Below are positions 12,051 through 27,654 of a DNA stretch of 64,000 nt, piece by piece (positions within the stretch are counted from its first letter, which is position 1; every line of letters starts with the position of its first letter). The notes beneath the pieces are model-generated. The model was not told the origin of the DNA. It saw nothing but the letters and a program-made list of their open reading frames with translations, and made no database searches. Source of the stretch: Macrobrachium rosenbergii (lineage: Eukaryota > Arthropoda > Malacostraca > Decapoda > Palaemonidae); the NCBI RefSeq assembly GCF_040412425.1, contig NC_089744.1, positions 28,465,001 through 28,529,000 on the forward strand, given 5' to 3'. Both the position numbers and the translations under genes were made by a program.

Positions 12051-12918
12051 ATGTCTGCCAAGTTGGGCAGACTCCTCCTGGTGAGATTGGGACACCAAGG
12101 AACAAAAGGGTTGAAAGACACTATGATAGTAGTTATCTAGAAACAAAATAATTCCAGGTAAGGCATCTAGCGAAATATCTTTCTCAACAAATCTCAAAGC
12201 ACAAGCTGGAGGGTATGACATTTAATCTACTCACTTCAAGCAAGGGGACTGAATTATAATTTGCACTGTTCAAGGACACACACCAATTAGCTAATAACTG
12301 GTTAAGCGAAGGTGAGAAACTGGCATGAGTGGAAAATTATGAGAGGTAAGAAACTGAGTCATAGAAAAGAAACTGGCAAACACTTCCTTCCTTAGACCTA
12401 CCGGGATTTGCTTTCATGTGTTGTATACAATGTTCTGCGCTGATGAGATCTGAGCTTCCCTTTAAAAGTGTTGGCCACGTGGGGAGAGATGTTGTCGGGG
12501 TGAAAGGTGAGTCTCAAGACAGGCAAAGATCGGCTGTCTCTCTGCCTTTGGTGCTTGGATTGACAATGTGGAATGACAAGATTCTGGCACCAGGGTGCTT
12601 ATCAGGCCTCTGAGTTTGCCTGGGGTGTGCCAGCTTCAACAACAGCCTTGGATCTGTGGACAGAAATGTCTTGCCAATACAAAGAGGTTTAACAGCGTGG
12701 TGTTGATTAGTTCTAAGGATTAAGAAGGGGAGCGATCTATTAACGACTAGGTGTATTCCCTGGTGAGTGATTCTAAAGTTTACCAGGGTCCCGACACCGA
12801 GCCGCACCTTGAGATGCCAGTTTCCAGCAGTCTCTGTGGGGCTGATTGGCTGGTCTACTGAATTTGAAATTTTCCCTCAACAATAAAGAGAGATCGAGAC
12901 AGCAGCGAACAAAATTCA
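12051..12918 (-). repeat. 5' LTR of first LTR element, truncated
   Basis: Aligns with 3739-4599 from ATGTCTGCCAAG to AAAATTCA. The first 332 bp of the LTR (plus-strand sense) and, by comparison with the second element, some 350 bp of adjacent leader with the primer-binding site are absent. Confidence 0.87.
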
Positions 12919-13114
12919 TAAAAATATATATACATATATATATTTACTTTTTAATTTGCTAACCCTGCTTTGTAAGCAGTACTTTCTCCTTGGGCATTAT
13001 AGCATTGCTTTCTCCTTTCTCTGAGCAGTCACTTCTACAAAAGCAGATATTTTGAAATGGTCTCTAGAACTTCTGCATTGAGTCTCTTTTCACTTTCACG
13101 ACCTTTCCCCTAGA

Positions 13115-13196
<82 letters not shown>

Positions 13197-13290
13197 CAAG
13201 CAAGTATTTCCGGTAAACAAACTTTCACCCTGAATTAGTACTAGTTTTTTCCATCCATGATAAATACTTTAGCTACCTCAAAAACTAAGA

Positions 13291-13359
<69 letters not shown>

Positions 13360-13856
13360 GAAATGAAACCACCAGTCCACCACCTAAGCAGCTCTTCTCT
13401 TCAACAAAACCAATTAAATATATAACACATCATGTGAATTCGTATATAATTTGTCAGAACATAAACTTTTAATATACAACAATTGAACCACATCAGTAAT
13501 TATTAACGAAGCCGATGAAAAAAAAAAAAAAGAGACAAAGCAGGGCAAAATAACATCATGATATTATGAATGAAAGAACGTGAGGAGACCAGAAACTCAA
13601 AAGGAAAAATCTAAGCCTAAAACGACTAGAATGAAGAAGGGGATAAACAAAGAAGAAAGGGAGATATTTGCCAAAAACAAACCGCAACACAACAAACGCC
13701 TCTTCAGACAGTACTTATCCCGCGGACGCCCAATCTCATCTCCTACGCAAGTATAAACATAACAAGTGTGATGCAAATCAGGAACTTTCTAAACGCGTCC
13801 TTCCCGTTTCATGGCCTCGCAAACTTTTCTCAAATGCGAAAATTCATTTGCATAAT

Positions 13857-13917
<61 letters not shown>

Positions 13918-14021
13918 AGTGTTAGGGGAAGACGCAAACACGGAAGAGAGTCTTCAGTGCATCTTCTCTCTTCCGCTATTCCAGAACTTTGCTTTAAGAC
14001 CCCTTGTCTAGATTTGCAAGG

Positions 14022-14095
<74 letters not shown>

Positions 14096-14399
14096 AGGAT
14101 CTTCAAATTCGAGTAACAATGAAACTATACGAAAATGCATACAAGTACCATATTGGTTCTACAGTATATATCAAATTCGAATATGAAAAGTAAGAATTAT
14201 GGGACGAAGTCCAGACTTACGGAGTATATCTTTCATTCGTAAATTGGAAAAATGTATTTGACAACCATAAACGAAAGTGTAATTGAAATGAATGTGAATT
14301 TTACGGATAACAACAAATTTTTCAGCTCAGAACCTCAAAACTGATGCCTTGAAAAGCTGTCAGCTGTCTCTTGTAAACTTCCAAAAATTTTTGGTAATT
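12919..14399. other. Non-coding, dominated by (CT)n arrays
   Basis: Four long CT tracts at 13118-13194, 13296-13357, 13861-13914 and 14023-14079 (the last with a short TG tail to 14095). An A-run lies at about 13518. No coding or RNA signal was recognised between them. Confidence 0.8.
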
Positions 14400-15058
<659 letters not shown>

Positions 15059-16226
15059 TGCAACATTTCAAATCTGCAATCCAACTAATGCATTTCCTGG
15101 GCACACTAAAGTTAATTAGAGTGATTTTACCGTGATGGCATTATCAGAATTACCTGTCTCGGCCAGCACCTTGTTTTGATTTTTTTAGTCGTTTTCATGC
15201 ACCATATTTTATGCCACACGACGAAAGTAATCTAGTAGACTGATATGAGTGAGTCTGTAATCTGGTGATTTGGCCGAGATTACAAAAGTAATCAGAACTC
15301 AAGGTGGAATTACATTTTACGTGTAAAATGAATTTTAGATTTTTTGTATTTATTTTTCTTCATGTTGTAAATGGCGCAAGTGTTTTTCTGGTTATACTTG
15401 ATTTTTTGTTCATGGCTATGGTCAATACATTCACCGAAGAGGGTCACGAAATATAAGAGATAATAGATTTCTTAATTTTGATACAAAATGTCTGAGAGCC
15501 AAATGCCAAATCAAGTTCTTTCACTAAATAAAAGAGGTATTCGACCATTTAATCCTCACACCTTACTTACCAAGTCATAAAAAAGTGGAAATTGAGCGAT
15601 TATTACCATTCTTTGCATCAGGTGCCAAACCGGAACTACAAGAGGCTAAGAACGAATAAATGAGATAAAAAAAAAAGACGGAAAGATCAGCGAGTAAACT
15701 GGATACCATCTGATGATTTTAAAGCTTTTATTGGATACCCAATCAGATGCCTACAAAAGTAGCAAACGAACTTCATGAAGTTTCTTGAAACCGCTGAAAA
15801 ATCATGATTATTTTGCCCTTTTCCATTTAGCATGAAAAGTGAACCCTTAAAATCCAGTTTACAAAAAAAAAAAAAGTAAAAACACTTGTTACCACTTGGC
15901 CTCTTGCTAGCATCAGGATAAAACTGTATTTCTTGCATGACAAAAACTTCACGAATTTTAACTTACTAATTCATTTGTGTCTATCGGTACTTTTGTTTTT
16001 ATTCCTAAGATTTGGGCAATAAATCAGTAACGGCACGGAGAGCCTTGCCTAATTTAATAAAGATGGATTGGCCTAGAATTGGACGCTTCCCACATGACAT
16101 GTCGAAGGCAGGTTGCAAGTCGTGTTATTGAAGATGAGAAGGAGAGACATTAGGGGATAAGGTTTGAGGTGCCAAACCGCGATGTCTATTCTGTCCAATA
16201 ACGGCATTTCACCATCATAATCATCA

Positions 16227-16228
<2 letters not shown>
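15059..16228. other. AT-rich non-coding stretch between repeat G copies
   Basis: No gene or named repeat was recognised. Confidence 0.6.
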
Positions 16229-16293
<65 letters not shown>

Positions 16294-16377
16294 GGAAAGG
16301 AAGATTAATGTATTTATGTCCTCTACTGTAAGGATGGAGATATGGTCACAGAATGAAAATAAGTGTAACTGGACAAA

Positions 16378-16425
<48 letters not shown>

Positions 16426-16504
16426 GGAAAGGAAGATAATGTATATATGTACTGAAAGGATGGAGATTTAGTAACAGAACAAAAATAAAGGTAACTGGAG
16501 AAAA

Positions 16505-16570
<66 letters not shown>
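16229..16570. repeat. Tandem unit of (CT)n plus 90-bp spacer
   Basis: Three CT tracts (16231-16292, 16382-16423, 16508-16570) alternate with two related spacers, both starting AGGAAAGGAAGAT and containing AGGATGGAGAT. A unit of spacer plus CT array has been duplicated in tandem. Confidence 0.85.
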
Positions 16571-16571
<1 letters not shown>

Positions 16572-16978
16572 GCTTCTTCATCTTTGCAGACTTCAGCATA
16601 AAGACCAGTTAAAGTGCTAACCCGATGTCAAATGAAGTGCGTTGTCAAATTTCGTTAGGTGCAACATTCCAGACTGCCTGAGTATTCTAGATAGTTAATG
16701 TGAGAAAGTGGAATTTTCTTAAATTTGAACTATATTTATATACATACATATATATGTATATATGTATGTGTGTATAATTCTTGCAATTTAAATCCGATTA
16801 CTCTCATATTACCCGTGATGATACTTTAATATCATAGCCTAAACCCTATGAAATAAGTCACCTGTCATACCTGAATGCCACAGAATTCAGATGTGGGTAT
16901 CCGAGTACTATGTATAAAACAAATTCAACCCAAATTCAGTTTTACATAATCCAACTAGACATTAAGGGGACCGCCTCA

Positions 16979-17513
<535 letters not shown>

Positions 17514-18186
17514 TGGAGAGCAATTAGGATTAATGACAGACTAGACGGATAGCACTAACCACATGTACCGCGTAGCCTTTATGAAGTTGAGATTTCGCAT
17601 TAAATTATGGAAAGATGTTTTCAACTTCTATCACCTTGAACACAAACGACTGACATTTCGATACATGTCACTGACCACTGACAACCGTTAGATGACGCGG
17701 AAGTTAAAATGAAAGGCCATCATATTCGACAAACACTTTTTTAGTCTTCTCGATGCAATTTCCGTTAAATGCTTTCGCACAGACACGCACACACACGTAT
17801 ATGCAGTACATATTCTTATGAAGTTAACCCTGTATAAAATGTGTGAAGTATATTATATTGTATTGTATTTTTCCAGAATGTTATTATAATTGCACTTCTG
17901 ATTGTAGTATAATTTTCTGTATACAAGAGATATCGCGCAATGATATATCATTAGTATAAATTTGTAAATGTCTGGTCAGATTTCATAATTATAAAGAGCG
18001 TTCTAGGTTCTTCTTTAAGAAAACGTCATTCAGTATCATGTGATTTTTTTATATCGTGGTTTTGGCAGTCACGGGATCTTATATATATCACCTAATATTC
18101 TCTCTCTCTCTCTCTCTCTCGATTTAGTGAGTACCAAGAAAGATTCATTGAGAGACGGGAAGCCATGTGTGTTGCATTATTAGTAA

Positions 18187-18254
<68 letters not shown>

Positions 18255-18705
18255 TTGTGAATTCTTAAAAGTAATATAAATTGTTGTCTGGTCACTCAGT
18301 TTTGTTAGCTTTTATTGTGAACTCTAATAGGCATTACAGCTGTATATATTGTGTAATGGCACCTCTACAGGATTAAGGTTAAGGTATTTTGTGTACGACA
18401 TCTGCAGCTTGTGTAAGGTTTGCAATTACAATCTAAACCATGGTTTACTTTGATTTTTGGGTGTCATACTTAAATTGATTCATTAACTTTTGTGAGTGTT
18501 ATTTACATCAATTTATCTTTTGTAAGGAATTTGTGATTGACAGACCGGTCAGATAAAAGTGGAAAGTTTTGATAAAATAAGTTGGTGAATTGGATACATT
18601 TACATTTTTATGTTCTATGTAACTGTGTACTAAGGGCTTGTTTGTTGAATTTAATTTTCTTTCAAATCTTGACTCTTTTTTGATGGTTTAACTTTTGTTT
18701 CATTA

Positions 18706-18774
<69 letters not shown>

Positions 18775-18778
18775 GTAT

Positions 18779-18809
<31 letters not shown>

Positions 18810-19336
18810 ATGTTACCTTCCAAACAAATTCAAATTCAGGATCAATAAACAGTCTGAGAAGCTAATCACAAACTTACTGTAATAATACCTACATATTACT
18901 TGCAATATTTCTCCTGCGTGGTTCATCAAAAGATAACTTATGTCAGCTCCCTAACAGGTATCACTTAAGATGGTGCTCTCAAATGTTGTTGGTTTTCGAG
19001 TCTGTCCTTTAGTCTTATGACTCAAGCCTGACTAATGTGTTTACACTGCATCTGTGAAATACTGAATTCGGGAACAACTGCTCTAATAATCGCTTTGTCC
19101 CTTCTACCTTCAAACTCTGGAATCCTTTATCTACGAAGCCACTGAAGGTCAGTTTGGACTGAATTGTACATGTTTTCCCTACCGTTATGTGATACTTATT
19201 TAAAACAAGCGTCCGTATCGTTGACAGAAAGAACTTTTTTTCGTTTTTTTTTTTTCATTTGCACAAAAAAAACTACCTTTCCCCAAAACCACACGCAACA
19301 AAATGCATTTATAGCGAGACCACGATAAACCCTTAC
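17514..19336. other. Non-coding with microsatellites
   Basis: CT tracts at 18099-18120 and 18190-18251; (TA)n at 18711-18764 followed by a TATATG/TG tail to about 18808. No gene was recognised. Confidence 0.75.
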
Positions 19337-19405
<69 letters not shown>

Positions 19406-19579
19406 ACTTGTATGCAAGAAGAAACGGTATTTTCAAAAGATGAAGCGAGCTGACAGAAAGAATTGGATGAAAAGAAAAAAGGAAAGAAAAAAAAGAGTGG
19501 GGTGGGGGATGAAAAATCTTTTTCGTACCCCTGCTTCTTGTGAGGTCGTCGTTCTTTATTTCTTTTAACCAAAAACTCC

Positions 19580-19646
<67 letters not shown>

Positions 19647-19765
19647 TTAGAGGAATCTTAAAAGACATCGCGTCGTCTCTCCCAGGCAGACATTTCTGGT
19701 CTTGGATTTCAGAGGCAACTTTGGATAAGGACTGTTTCTCCGAGATTGGAGAATCATCTTTCAAA

Positions 19766-19824
<59 letters not shown>
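19337..19824. repeat. CT, GA and CT arrays
   Basis: (CT)n at 19337-19403, (GA)n at 19584-19643 and (CT)n at 19769-19824. The first two are mutually inverted and about 180 bp apart, so they could pair as a long stem. Confidence 0.9.
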
Positions 19825-19827
<3 letters not shown>

Positions 19828-20825
19828 TTTATATTTACTAGTAGTGTCAGCATTTCCCCGATAAAATAAGATCTCTTCTACTTGGATGTTATCATCACGG
19901 AAGCAGAATGCTTCGAAGTTGAAAGTGATGAATTTACTCTTATTGGAAGCCTGTTTCTATGCAGATTAATGTAAAATATCTTAACAAAGTATTATGCATA
20001 ATTTGCACGCGCTTAAATATTCTGAGATTTATTAGGAATGATTTTCCCACCTCTGTAATGTGAGTAACAGTCGATTTTTGAAGCGTTTCGTCACTTAAAA
20101 CTGATTTTGCTGAGGAAAAAAAAAAACAGGGAACTAGGGTCAACTTTTGGATAAAGCAGTCACTGAAAATAGTCCATTTCAAATTCTGAAAATATCTCCT
20201 ATGTCATAGTAACACTTACATCAGTTAAAAATATGAAACTTTAAAAGGGCGATCAGATAGCTACAGGCCTAGACTAGATTTTCATGATCACACGCGTTTT
20301 TCGATAGGCCTACTTAAGGATTATCCTTCATCTCAAAAAAGGAGAGGAAACACGGACTGAATAGTCGGGACTAGATGGGAAATATCGCCATATGATGCAA
20401 TACACAGACAATCACACACATAAGCAAAACGTAGATTTGCAAATCGTAACCATAAACCTTCTTTTTAATTCTGGGAAAATATCAAAGATAAACATTATGC
20501 GATCCTGCAATTTCTTTGCTAGACTACAATGATCACATGTAATAAAATACGATGAAAACTGCTTTATCCTAAATTTAAGTAAACTACCCCTGATCACAAG
20601 TTCTGTTTTATCTAACAAACTTTTTCTATTTACAACCATATAATTTGAATACGTACCCTTCCGCTGAGTTGGATTCTGCATATCAAGGCTACCCCCGAAT
20701 CAAGGAATTCCTCGTTCCAGCAGTCTAAATGGGAATGTTGCTGTGATCAACGTCTTCTCCTTAATGGGGAGCCACCCCTGTTAGGAAAAACGGTTTAATG
20801 TTGAAATGCATACGGCAATTGTTTG

Positions 20826-20826
<1 letters not shown>
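19825..20826. other. AT-rich non-coding stretch
   Basis: Nothing recognisable; open frames here are short and without domains. Confidence 0.55.
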
Positions 20827-20883
<57 letters not shown>

Positions 20884-20951
20884 TATATATATAATGTGTG
20901 TATGTATGTATGTATGTATGTATGTATGTATGTATGTATGTATGTATGTAT
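20827..20951. repeat. (TA)n and (TATG)n arrays
   Basis: About 27 TA units (20827-20880) then, after TTTATATATATAATGTG, about 13 TATG units to 20951. Confidence 0.95.
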
Positions 20952-23900
20952 AATGTATAGCATATAAACGAACAACACATAAGGAAAGCTTCAAAATTCA
21001 GGAACGCAAGTAAACCATTTACTCTAACTGAAAATCGCATATAGCTGTAAAGTTTTCCCTTTAAAATTTGGCGATTTGAAAGCTCACGGAAATTCTTGAC
21101 GACGTCGCTGTTCCTATCAGATTGGGTAGCTTTGCTTAACAGCAACTCTCGCACTTACTTGAAACAACTTTCAAGTAACCATTTACAAAGGATTCCTTCA
21201 AAAGCTAATTGATTTGCCTACTTTCCTGAACCTCGTCTCTTCCCTGACAAAACGTAGAAGTGAAGGTAAACCAAGAGATATGAAAATCAAATTACTCTCC
21301 TGTCAACATTTCACCAATTCCGATTTTTTTTAATTGCATTTAAGGAATTACACAGCCTAGATTAAAATCCAAAACCTAGTTATAATTTTAGATGTGGGTT
21401 CTTTCTCTGCCCCAGTGACTAAAACTTCTACTTTATACTGTTGCAGTAATTGATTTTGTTAACTTTTTAAAGTCTGATCAACCTCTATGTAGATACATTT
21501 TTAAACGAAACCTCCTTTCTTAACCCGTAAGTCTGTATTGCTGCCTTATTAGTTTCCAGAGTTCTTATTTATTAAAAAATCAGTACACATCAAATTGTTT
21601 GCTGGTATTCTAACATCAACTACCATTACATAATTATTTTTTCAAGTTTCACTTCAATCATATTGTAATGTTGCTTTTCAAAACAAGACCTCATTTTTTT
21701 AATAGCTGGTCTAAATTTTGAATATTTCATTCACCTTTCAGGCACCTTCGTAATACCTGTCAGGACACCCTATCGCGTCCGTCTGTGCAGATCACGATTG
21801 CTCTCCCTCCTGCGCCTCGCTTTGGAATACTATCATTGCTTCTGTATTCCCACGAACGTTCTCTGCCTTGTTAGGCCAGCCTCTCCTCTTCCCGTTAAGT
21901 TTCTGTTAACCTTAAAATACATGCACCTAATAAAAACACTCCTGTTACTGTTTTTCGTGAGAGGGGGGACGCCTTTTATAATACAAGAGTTACAGACCAG
22001 TAATACATAAGGACTGATGGAGGCGTTAAAAAAAAAAGTGGTCAGCTAACCATCCAGGTCATCGTACTTGTAAGGCAACTAATAAAACCTCATGGGCAAT
22101 TGATCAGAACACATTACTGGGCAACTTAAAGCATCGGGATCCACGTTATCATCATCAACCATAATGTCCTGACGCAATATATGAAGTTCTCAGCTACCAT
22201 TAATATTTTACATTTTTCGTATTAAGCATAAGTTTGGTCCACATTAAGTTAGTATCTGTCAACACATTACATTCCCTCAAATCTGCCTTTATTCTAAAGC
22301 AGGAATTTTCCAATTAAACCTACAACTTATAACTACCTATTCTTAGACTCTTAACAGTCGAGTCACAGTAGTGGTGTCGACCAGCACAAAGTAGCTCTGC
22401 TTCGTTTTCGTAAGACTGCCACTTCCCAGAATGACTTAGCTAGATGTAAATACATTTTTCCAAAAAAGGACACTAGAATCTGTAAGTATTAATGTGTATA
22501 GCTGCTATCTCAGTTTCAACAACGTTGTCAACTTTCATGTACAGTTGCTATCAATTTATACAGCCTTAATCTTCAGTTGTCAAACTATTTCATTTTTACA
22601 GCAGCCGCTTTCATAAAATAAATTCTAAGTTCCTGTTTTGCAATTTGAGTCCCAATCCGTGTTAAAAGAAGCTCTGAGATTTATTTATTTTTAAGAGTTA
22701 AACCTAACTTATAAAACCATTAGGACACCCAGAAAGTTTCTATGAATTTCATGATACTCATGATGCCCTTCTTTAAAATGGAGACAGTTTCGTCCCTTGT
22801 GTAAATAAATTTCACTAAATTTTATTTTTTTACGCTAATTATTCAGGACAACCTTTTACACAATTTATCAACATCTGAATGAATGCTACACTAACTGTTC
22901 AGAAACACCTGGGCTAATTTCTGACTCCTCTGACTCCTAATCAATTGTCTTTAAAACGTTAGACAGGAAGCGCGAACAACTCGTATCAAAGGCTTCTTCT
23001 ACAAATACTTTAAAATAATGGGGCTGACATTTTCATGCGATCTGGCAGTATATTTTATTTAGGTCTTATACCTAAAATTACCAATTCTCTTTCGGGGCTT
23101 TTCCCTCGTGACATTAAGAGCAATTTGTCTCAAGGAGCTTGGTTCATTGCTCTTGGGTATTTATCTCTGTGCCTATAAATTAGTCTGATAATACATATAC
23201 ATACCCAGAATTTTCTAAGTTCCCTGCGCCTTTTAATAGATCCACTTTAGTTTCATGATATAAAGAACCACCTCAATATTCGAAAATGTCCAACGGGGAT
23301 CTTTAGGACCAGCACAGACTAACTTCCAATGAAATTAACATTATAACGCTAATTCCATAATTAACACTTGTTCGGGAATTAAGTGGAGTGTAGGAAACAT
23401 CACATCGTTTAATCATAGTAAAATTATCTTGAAGTCAAACCATAACGGTACATCTACGTTTCATGATCAAGAAAATAAAGAAATAATTTTCCAATAATAC
23501 AAGCAGTTTTTTTTTTAGATCGACATCCATGAGAAGACTTCGAAGAAATATTACCACATACGTACAACACATGGCAATCAAATATTATTGCTTAATATTT
23601 CTAATGCATCCTTATGCTAAATTACTAAATATGAAACATCAGCTGTTTGTAATGAGGTCAAGAAAACTGAAAACTTACTGCTTTTTTGTGGGGGGGGGGT
23701 CAAAGTCCCTTCACACTGTTTACTCTGTGGCATAATTATTTACCAACTTCTCAGACTTAAACTTGGCAGAATTCTATAACCACCCAGAAGCATCACAACA
23801 AACCGCATTCAGGCAAACTTGGTCCAGTAACCATTCGTCTGCAATCAGAAGAGACATAAGGAAGTAGGGTCAACGAGATTTAAAATTAGTAATGTTAATC

Positions 23901-24045
23901 TCCAAACACTGAGAAACTGTGGGGAAACATGATATACGAGTGAACATGGCACTTTAAATACTTTAATAAGCCATTTCAAAAAATTTCTCAAAACATGGAC
24001 TCAATTATTTTAATAATAAAAAAGCTTATAATCCATAGTCCTCAG
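20952..24045. other. Microsatellite-poor AT-rich stretch, no gene recognised
   Basis: Longest stretch without dinucleotide arrays. A GC-richer patch at 21734-21900 follows a pyrimidine tract ending CAG, but no matching donor or protein similarity was seen. If a host gene crosses this window, this region could be intron. Confidence 0.5.
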
Positions 24046-24290
24046 GCTGATTCCAATTATCGTCAACTTTCGCTTGAGGAATTCAGTCCAATTATAGTTT
24101 TGCTCGAGGAATTCATTCCAATTATCATCAAGTTTTACTTGAGGAAGTGATTCCAATTATCATCAAGTTTTACTTGAGGAAGTCAATCCAATTATCATCA
24201 AGTTTTACTTGAGGAAATCAATCCAATTATCATCAAGTTTTACTTGAGGGATTCATTCCAATTATCATCAAGTTTTGCTTGAGAAATTAA
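24046..24290. repeat. 35-bp minisatellite, about 7 units
   Basis: Units read ATTCCAATTATCATCAAG followed by TTTTACTTGAGGAAGT. The middle units differ by one or two bases; the first two and the last are more diverged or shorter. Confidence 0.92.
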
Positions 24291-26236
24291 AAGTTTATGA
24301 AAATAAATTTCCTATCATTCCTGACCTTCACTGTATTACAAATACCAAAAGGTGTTCCAAACTATATAATTTAGGCCTCCCAAACATTTTCGTAAACCAT
24401 ATTCATGTCTAAATATTTGTACTTTTTCTACTTAAGTTATTCATCTCTTTCCACACTGGAAAATTTTGTGCGAAGATACTTTTGAGTCATTAAACCTCTC
24501 CTCAAGCTACTTGGCAAATGCGTAAAAGAAATATAAATAAATCCAACCGTGCATCCCTTAATACTTAAAAAATAAAATATAAAGATTCTTAGAACACCTA
24601 GTGTTACAATCTTAAAACTGGTTTTAATACCCAATAATCAGTATACAATGCTGTATACAAATCCAGTCATACATCCAACTCCTTAGGCTGCTTACCGTAT
24701 GAACACGAGATGTGCAAATGAACATAGCCATACACCCACCCTTATTTAAGTTGAAGATATTCTTAGAATAGAGCGTAATAACTATGATGTTTAGTTTCTA
24801 TCATAGCAACTCCTAGGACAAACCCAACAAGCTACTGTCCATAGGCATTTTAGCACATTATACTAAAGAAATGCTTGTATAAATAACAGCCTAAATTGTG
24901 CTACCTTCCGCCCACCCTACTGCAACTACCATCAAAATTATCTTAAAGTGCGCCTGAAAGAAAATTCCATTAATTGAGTTACACAGTTTGTAGAACTGAC
25001 AGCAGGTCCTAAGACCGACGGCACCAAACCCATGGGAGTAACCCCGCCCCTCCAAGGGCACCGTCCCTGAGGGGGTGCGGGTACTTGAGGACTAAACAGT
25101 TTATACAAAACAACTGTTGGAAAGCATATGTTACATACAAAATTTATCTTAGAAAGACACTTATCCTTTATTATCATTATTATACAACTTAAAATTCCAG
25201 AGGAGCTTGAAGACAGCTGGGATCATTTAATACTGCGACGCCAATTGGATAAATCGATCAAATTCTGGAAGACAATCGCTAGTGGAAGCTTGTTTGCATT
25301 CCTTCAAAGTTGCACCGATCCTGATATACGTGTATTATCATTACTGTAACTGCAACGAGAATTTTCAGCAAGTTCCCTACATAAAACTGCTTACAAAAAT
25401 GCTTCCCAGCCTTCTAGCTAAATTCATTTATCAGAGAAATCGAGTAACTATACGGGACCTCATTTTAAAAAAAATGATAGGGCATTTAGGATAAAGTAAC
25501 GACCTCGTTTTGAAATTTTCAAATGGTTAGGTAATATAAAAGCTCAAAACTTCATTAAACACATTCACTAAAAGATTTTTAAGGACGACATTCCTCAAGA
25601 ATTATGGCCTTAGGTTCACAACAGAGTTAAAACTCTGGCAATTCTACGTGAACACGCAACCACTCAGGAAGAAAAGTAGTCACTGTCGTAGCACTTCTTG
25701 GCATAAACCACCTTAAAAGAGAGAGAGAGAGAGAGAGAACAACAACTACTATCGTATAACACACTCAACAGAACGACTTCGAAACGAGGAGTCCACAGAA
25801 CATAAAAAAAAGTGAATAAATGAAAGTATAAGTAAAAAATAATCGAGGAAACTCACCATGAAACAGTTCCACAGGTCTCAGTCTTGAGGAAAGGGAAGGG
25901 ACCACTTTACACGTAAAATCTGCTTTGGTTATGGTGTCTGATCGGACATTATTTTAAGGCCTCAAACTGTCTCTTTCGCCCACCACCCATCCCCCTCGAG
26001 AAACCATCACTCAAGGACGCTTAATTCATGGTGCGAAGTCATGGGTCCCTTTGGCCAATGCTCGTCTACATTCTGTACGAAGGGAATTTCATCCTTCGCA
26101 TAATCGTTGTTGGTCGTTTTAATAACCGCTGGTCTTACTTAGATGGGAACTAATAAAAGGCAATGACAAAGAAGCATATACATATACAGTATACTAATTC
26201 ATCTTTAATAAATTTCAATCTTACAATGTTGATATA
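24291..26236. other. Non-coding stretch
   Basis: No gene recognised. A GC-rich island at 25010-25090 stands out from its AT-rich surroundings but matches no RNA I know. A short (GA)n occurs at 25719-25738. Confidence 0.55.
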
Positions 26237-26253
26237 ATTAGCCTCGCTCTTAA

Positions 26254-26520
26254 GTATACCTTAGTTTTACCAGACCACTGAGCTGATTAACAGCTCTCCT
26301 AGGGCTGGCCCGAAGGATTAGACTTATTTTACTTGGCTAAGAACCAATTGGTTACTTAGCAACGGGACCTACAGCTTGTGGAATCCGAACCACATTATAG
26401 CGAGAAATGAATTTCTAGCACCAGGAATAAATTCCTCTAACTCTTCATCAGCCGGCCGGGGATTCGAACTCCGGCCCAGCGAGTGTCAATCCGCAGCTCT
26501 ACCGACTACCCAACGAAGAG
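26254..26520 (-). mobile_element. tRNA-derived SINE, copy 2, full length with perfect target duplication
   Basis: ATTAGCCTCGCTCTTAA occurs at 26237-26253 and again at 26521-26537, a 17-bp perfect target duplication. Read on the minus strand the element starts with a tRNA-like head: GTAGTCGGTAGAGC resembles a polymerase III A box and GAGTTCGAATCCCC a B box. It is followed by a conserved body and ends near CTAAGGTATAC with no poly-A tail. SINEs are mobilised by a partner LINE, which is not visible here. Confidence 0.93.
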
Positions 26521-26631
26521 ATTAGCCTCGCTCTTAAAATGATTTTTTGTCATTATGGATATTTCAAGAATGTCATCAAATATTTTACGGAATTATTGTT
26601 TGGTATATTTTGCTCATTGTTTTACCACTAA

Positions 26632-26810
26632 TTGGTTGAATTATTTTTATCGAATATAGATAACAATTGTTGAATTATTTTTGTCGAATAGATAATCAGT
26701 TGTTAAATTAATATTGCCAAACTATAGATAATAGGCTGTTGGATTATCTTTGTCGAACTATAGACAATCGGTTGTTGAATTATTTTTGTCGAATCATAGA
26801 TAATCGTCTT
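26632..26810. repeat. 35-37-bp degenerate minisatellite, 5 units
   Basis: Units contain TTGTTGAATTATTTTTGTCG followed by AA(T/C)(A/T)ATAGATAATCG. They start just downstream of the SINE copy at 26.2 kb and are quite diverged from each other. Confidence 0.85.
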
Positions 26811-26999
26811 TTACAAGACTTTTGAGGCACAAGTGAATCCAGACATCTTAATTCTAGGAGATTTCACGTGTCACTTCGATGAAGCAAATACTTTACAATG
26901 GTCTAAGATTGGCAAGATAATCTACTAGCTTGAGCTTAAAGTTTTCTATGATATAACTGGACATTGGGTAATTTATTATCTCTTTTTCTACCTCTATGT

Positions 27000-27500
<501 letters not shown>

Positions 27501-27654
27501 ATATACATGACATATATGAACAGAGACGTTAATCTGATTTATGGATTGTGCGAATATAATTATCTACGTACGACTAACACTGAAGACACTGAGATATTTT
27601 GAGCCCCCGCAAAGACAGATTCCGAAAAGCGCCTGTGCTTTCAAACATTCATCT

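Larger units (their letters stand above)
3407..12918 (-). mobile_element. Ty3-like LTR retrotransposon with integrase before reverse transcriptase (Gmr1-type order), degenerate
   Basis: A 9.5-kb element on the minus strand. LTRs in direct orientation flank it (3407-4599 and 12051-12918; the right one is truncated). Reading right to left the order is leader, gag (9777 to about 8600), CCHC knuckle (about 8800), protease (about 8420), integrase (about 7950-6800), reverse transcriptase (about 6730-5900), RNase H (about 5720-5280), then a polypurine tract beside the left LTR. Integrase upstream of a Ty3-type reverse transcriptase is the arrangement known from Gmr1-like elements rather than the usual Ty3 order. 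All frames carry stops and frameshifts, and catalytic residues of protease and integrase are altered. The LTRs differ by roughly 10-12% by eye over about 290 bp, so it is an old insertion. No clear target duplication was found. Confidence 0.88.

Noticed and set aside
3400..12930. Target site duplication for the first LTR element
   Set aside because: Flanking bases (AACAT left, TAAAA right) do not match.
21734..21900. Exon after the CCTTTCAG acceptor-like site
   Set aside because: No consensus donor and no protein similarity; the GC rise alone is weak evidence.
25010..25090. GC-rich patch as rRNA or snRNA fragment
   Set aside because: No recognisable conserved motif of 5S, 5.8S, 18S, 28S or U RNAs.
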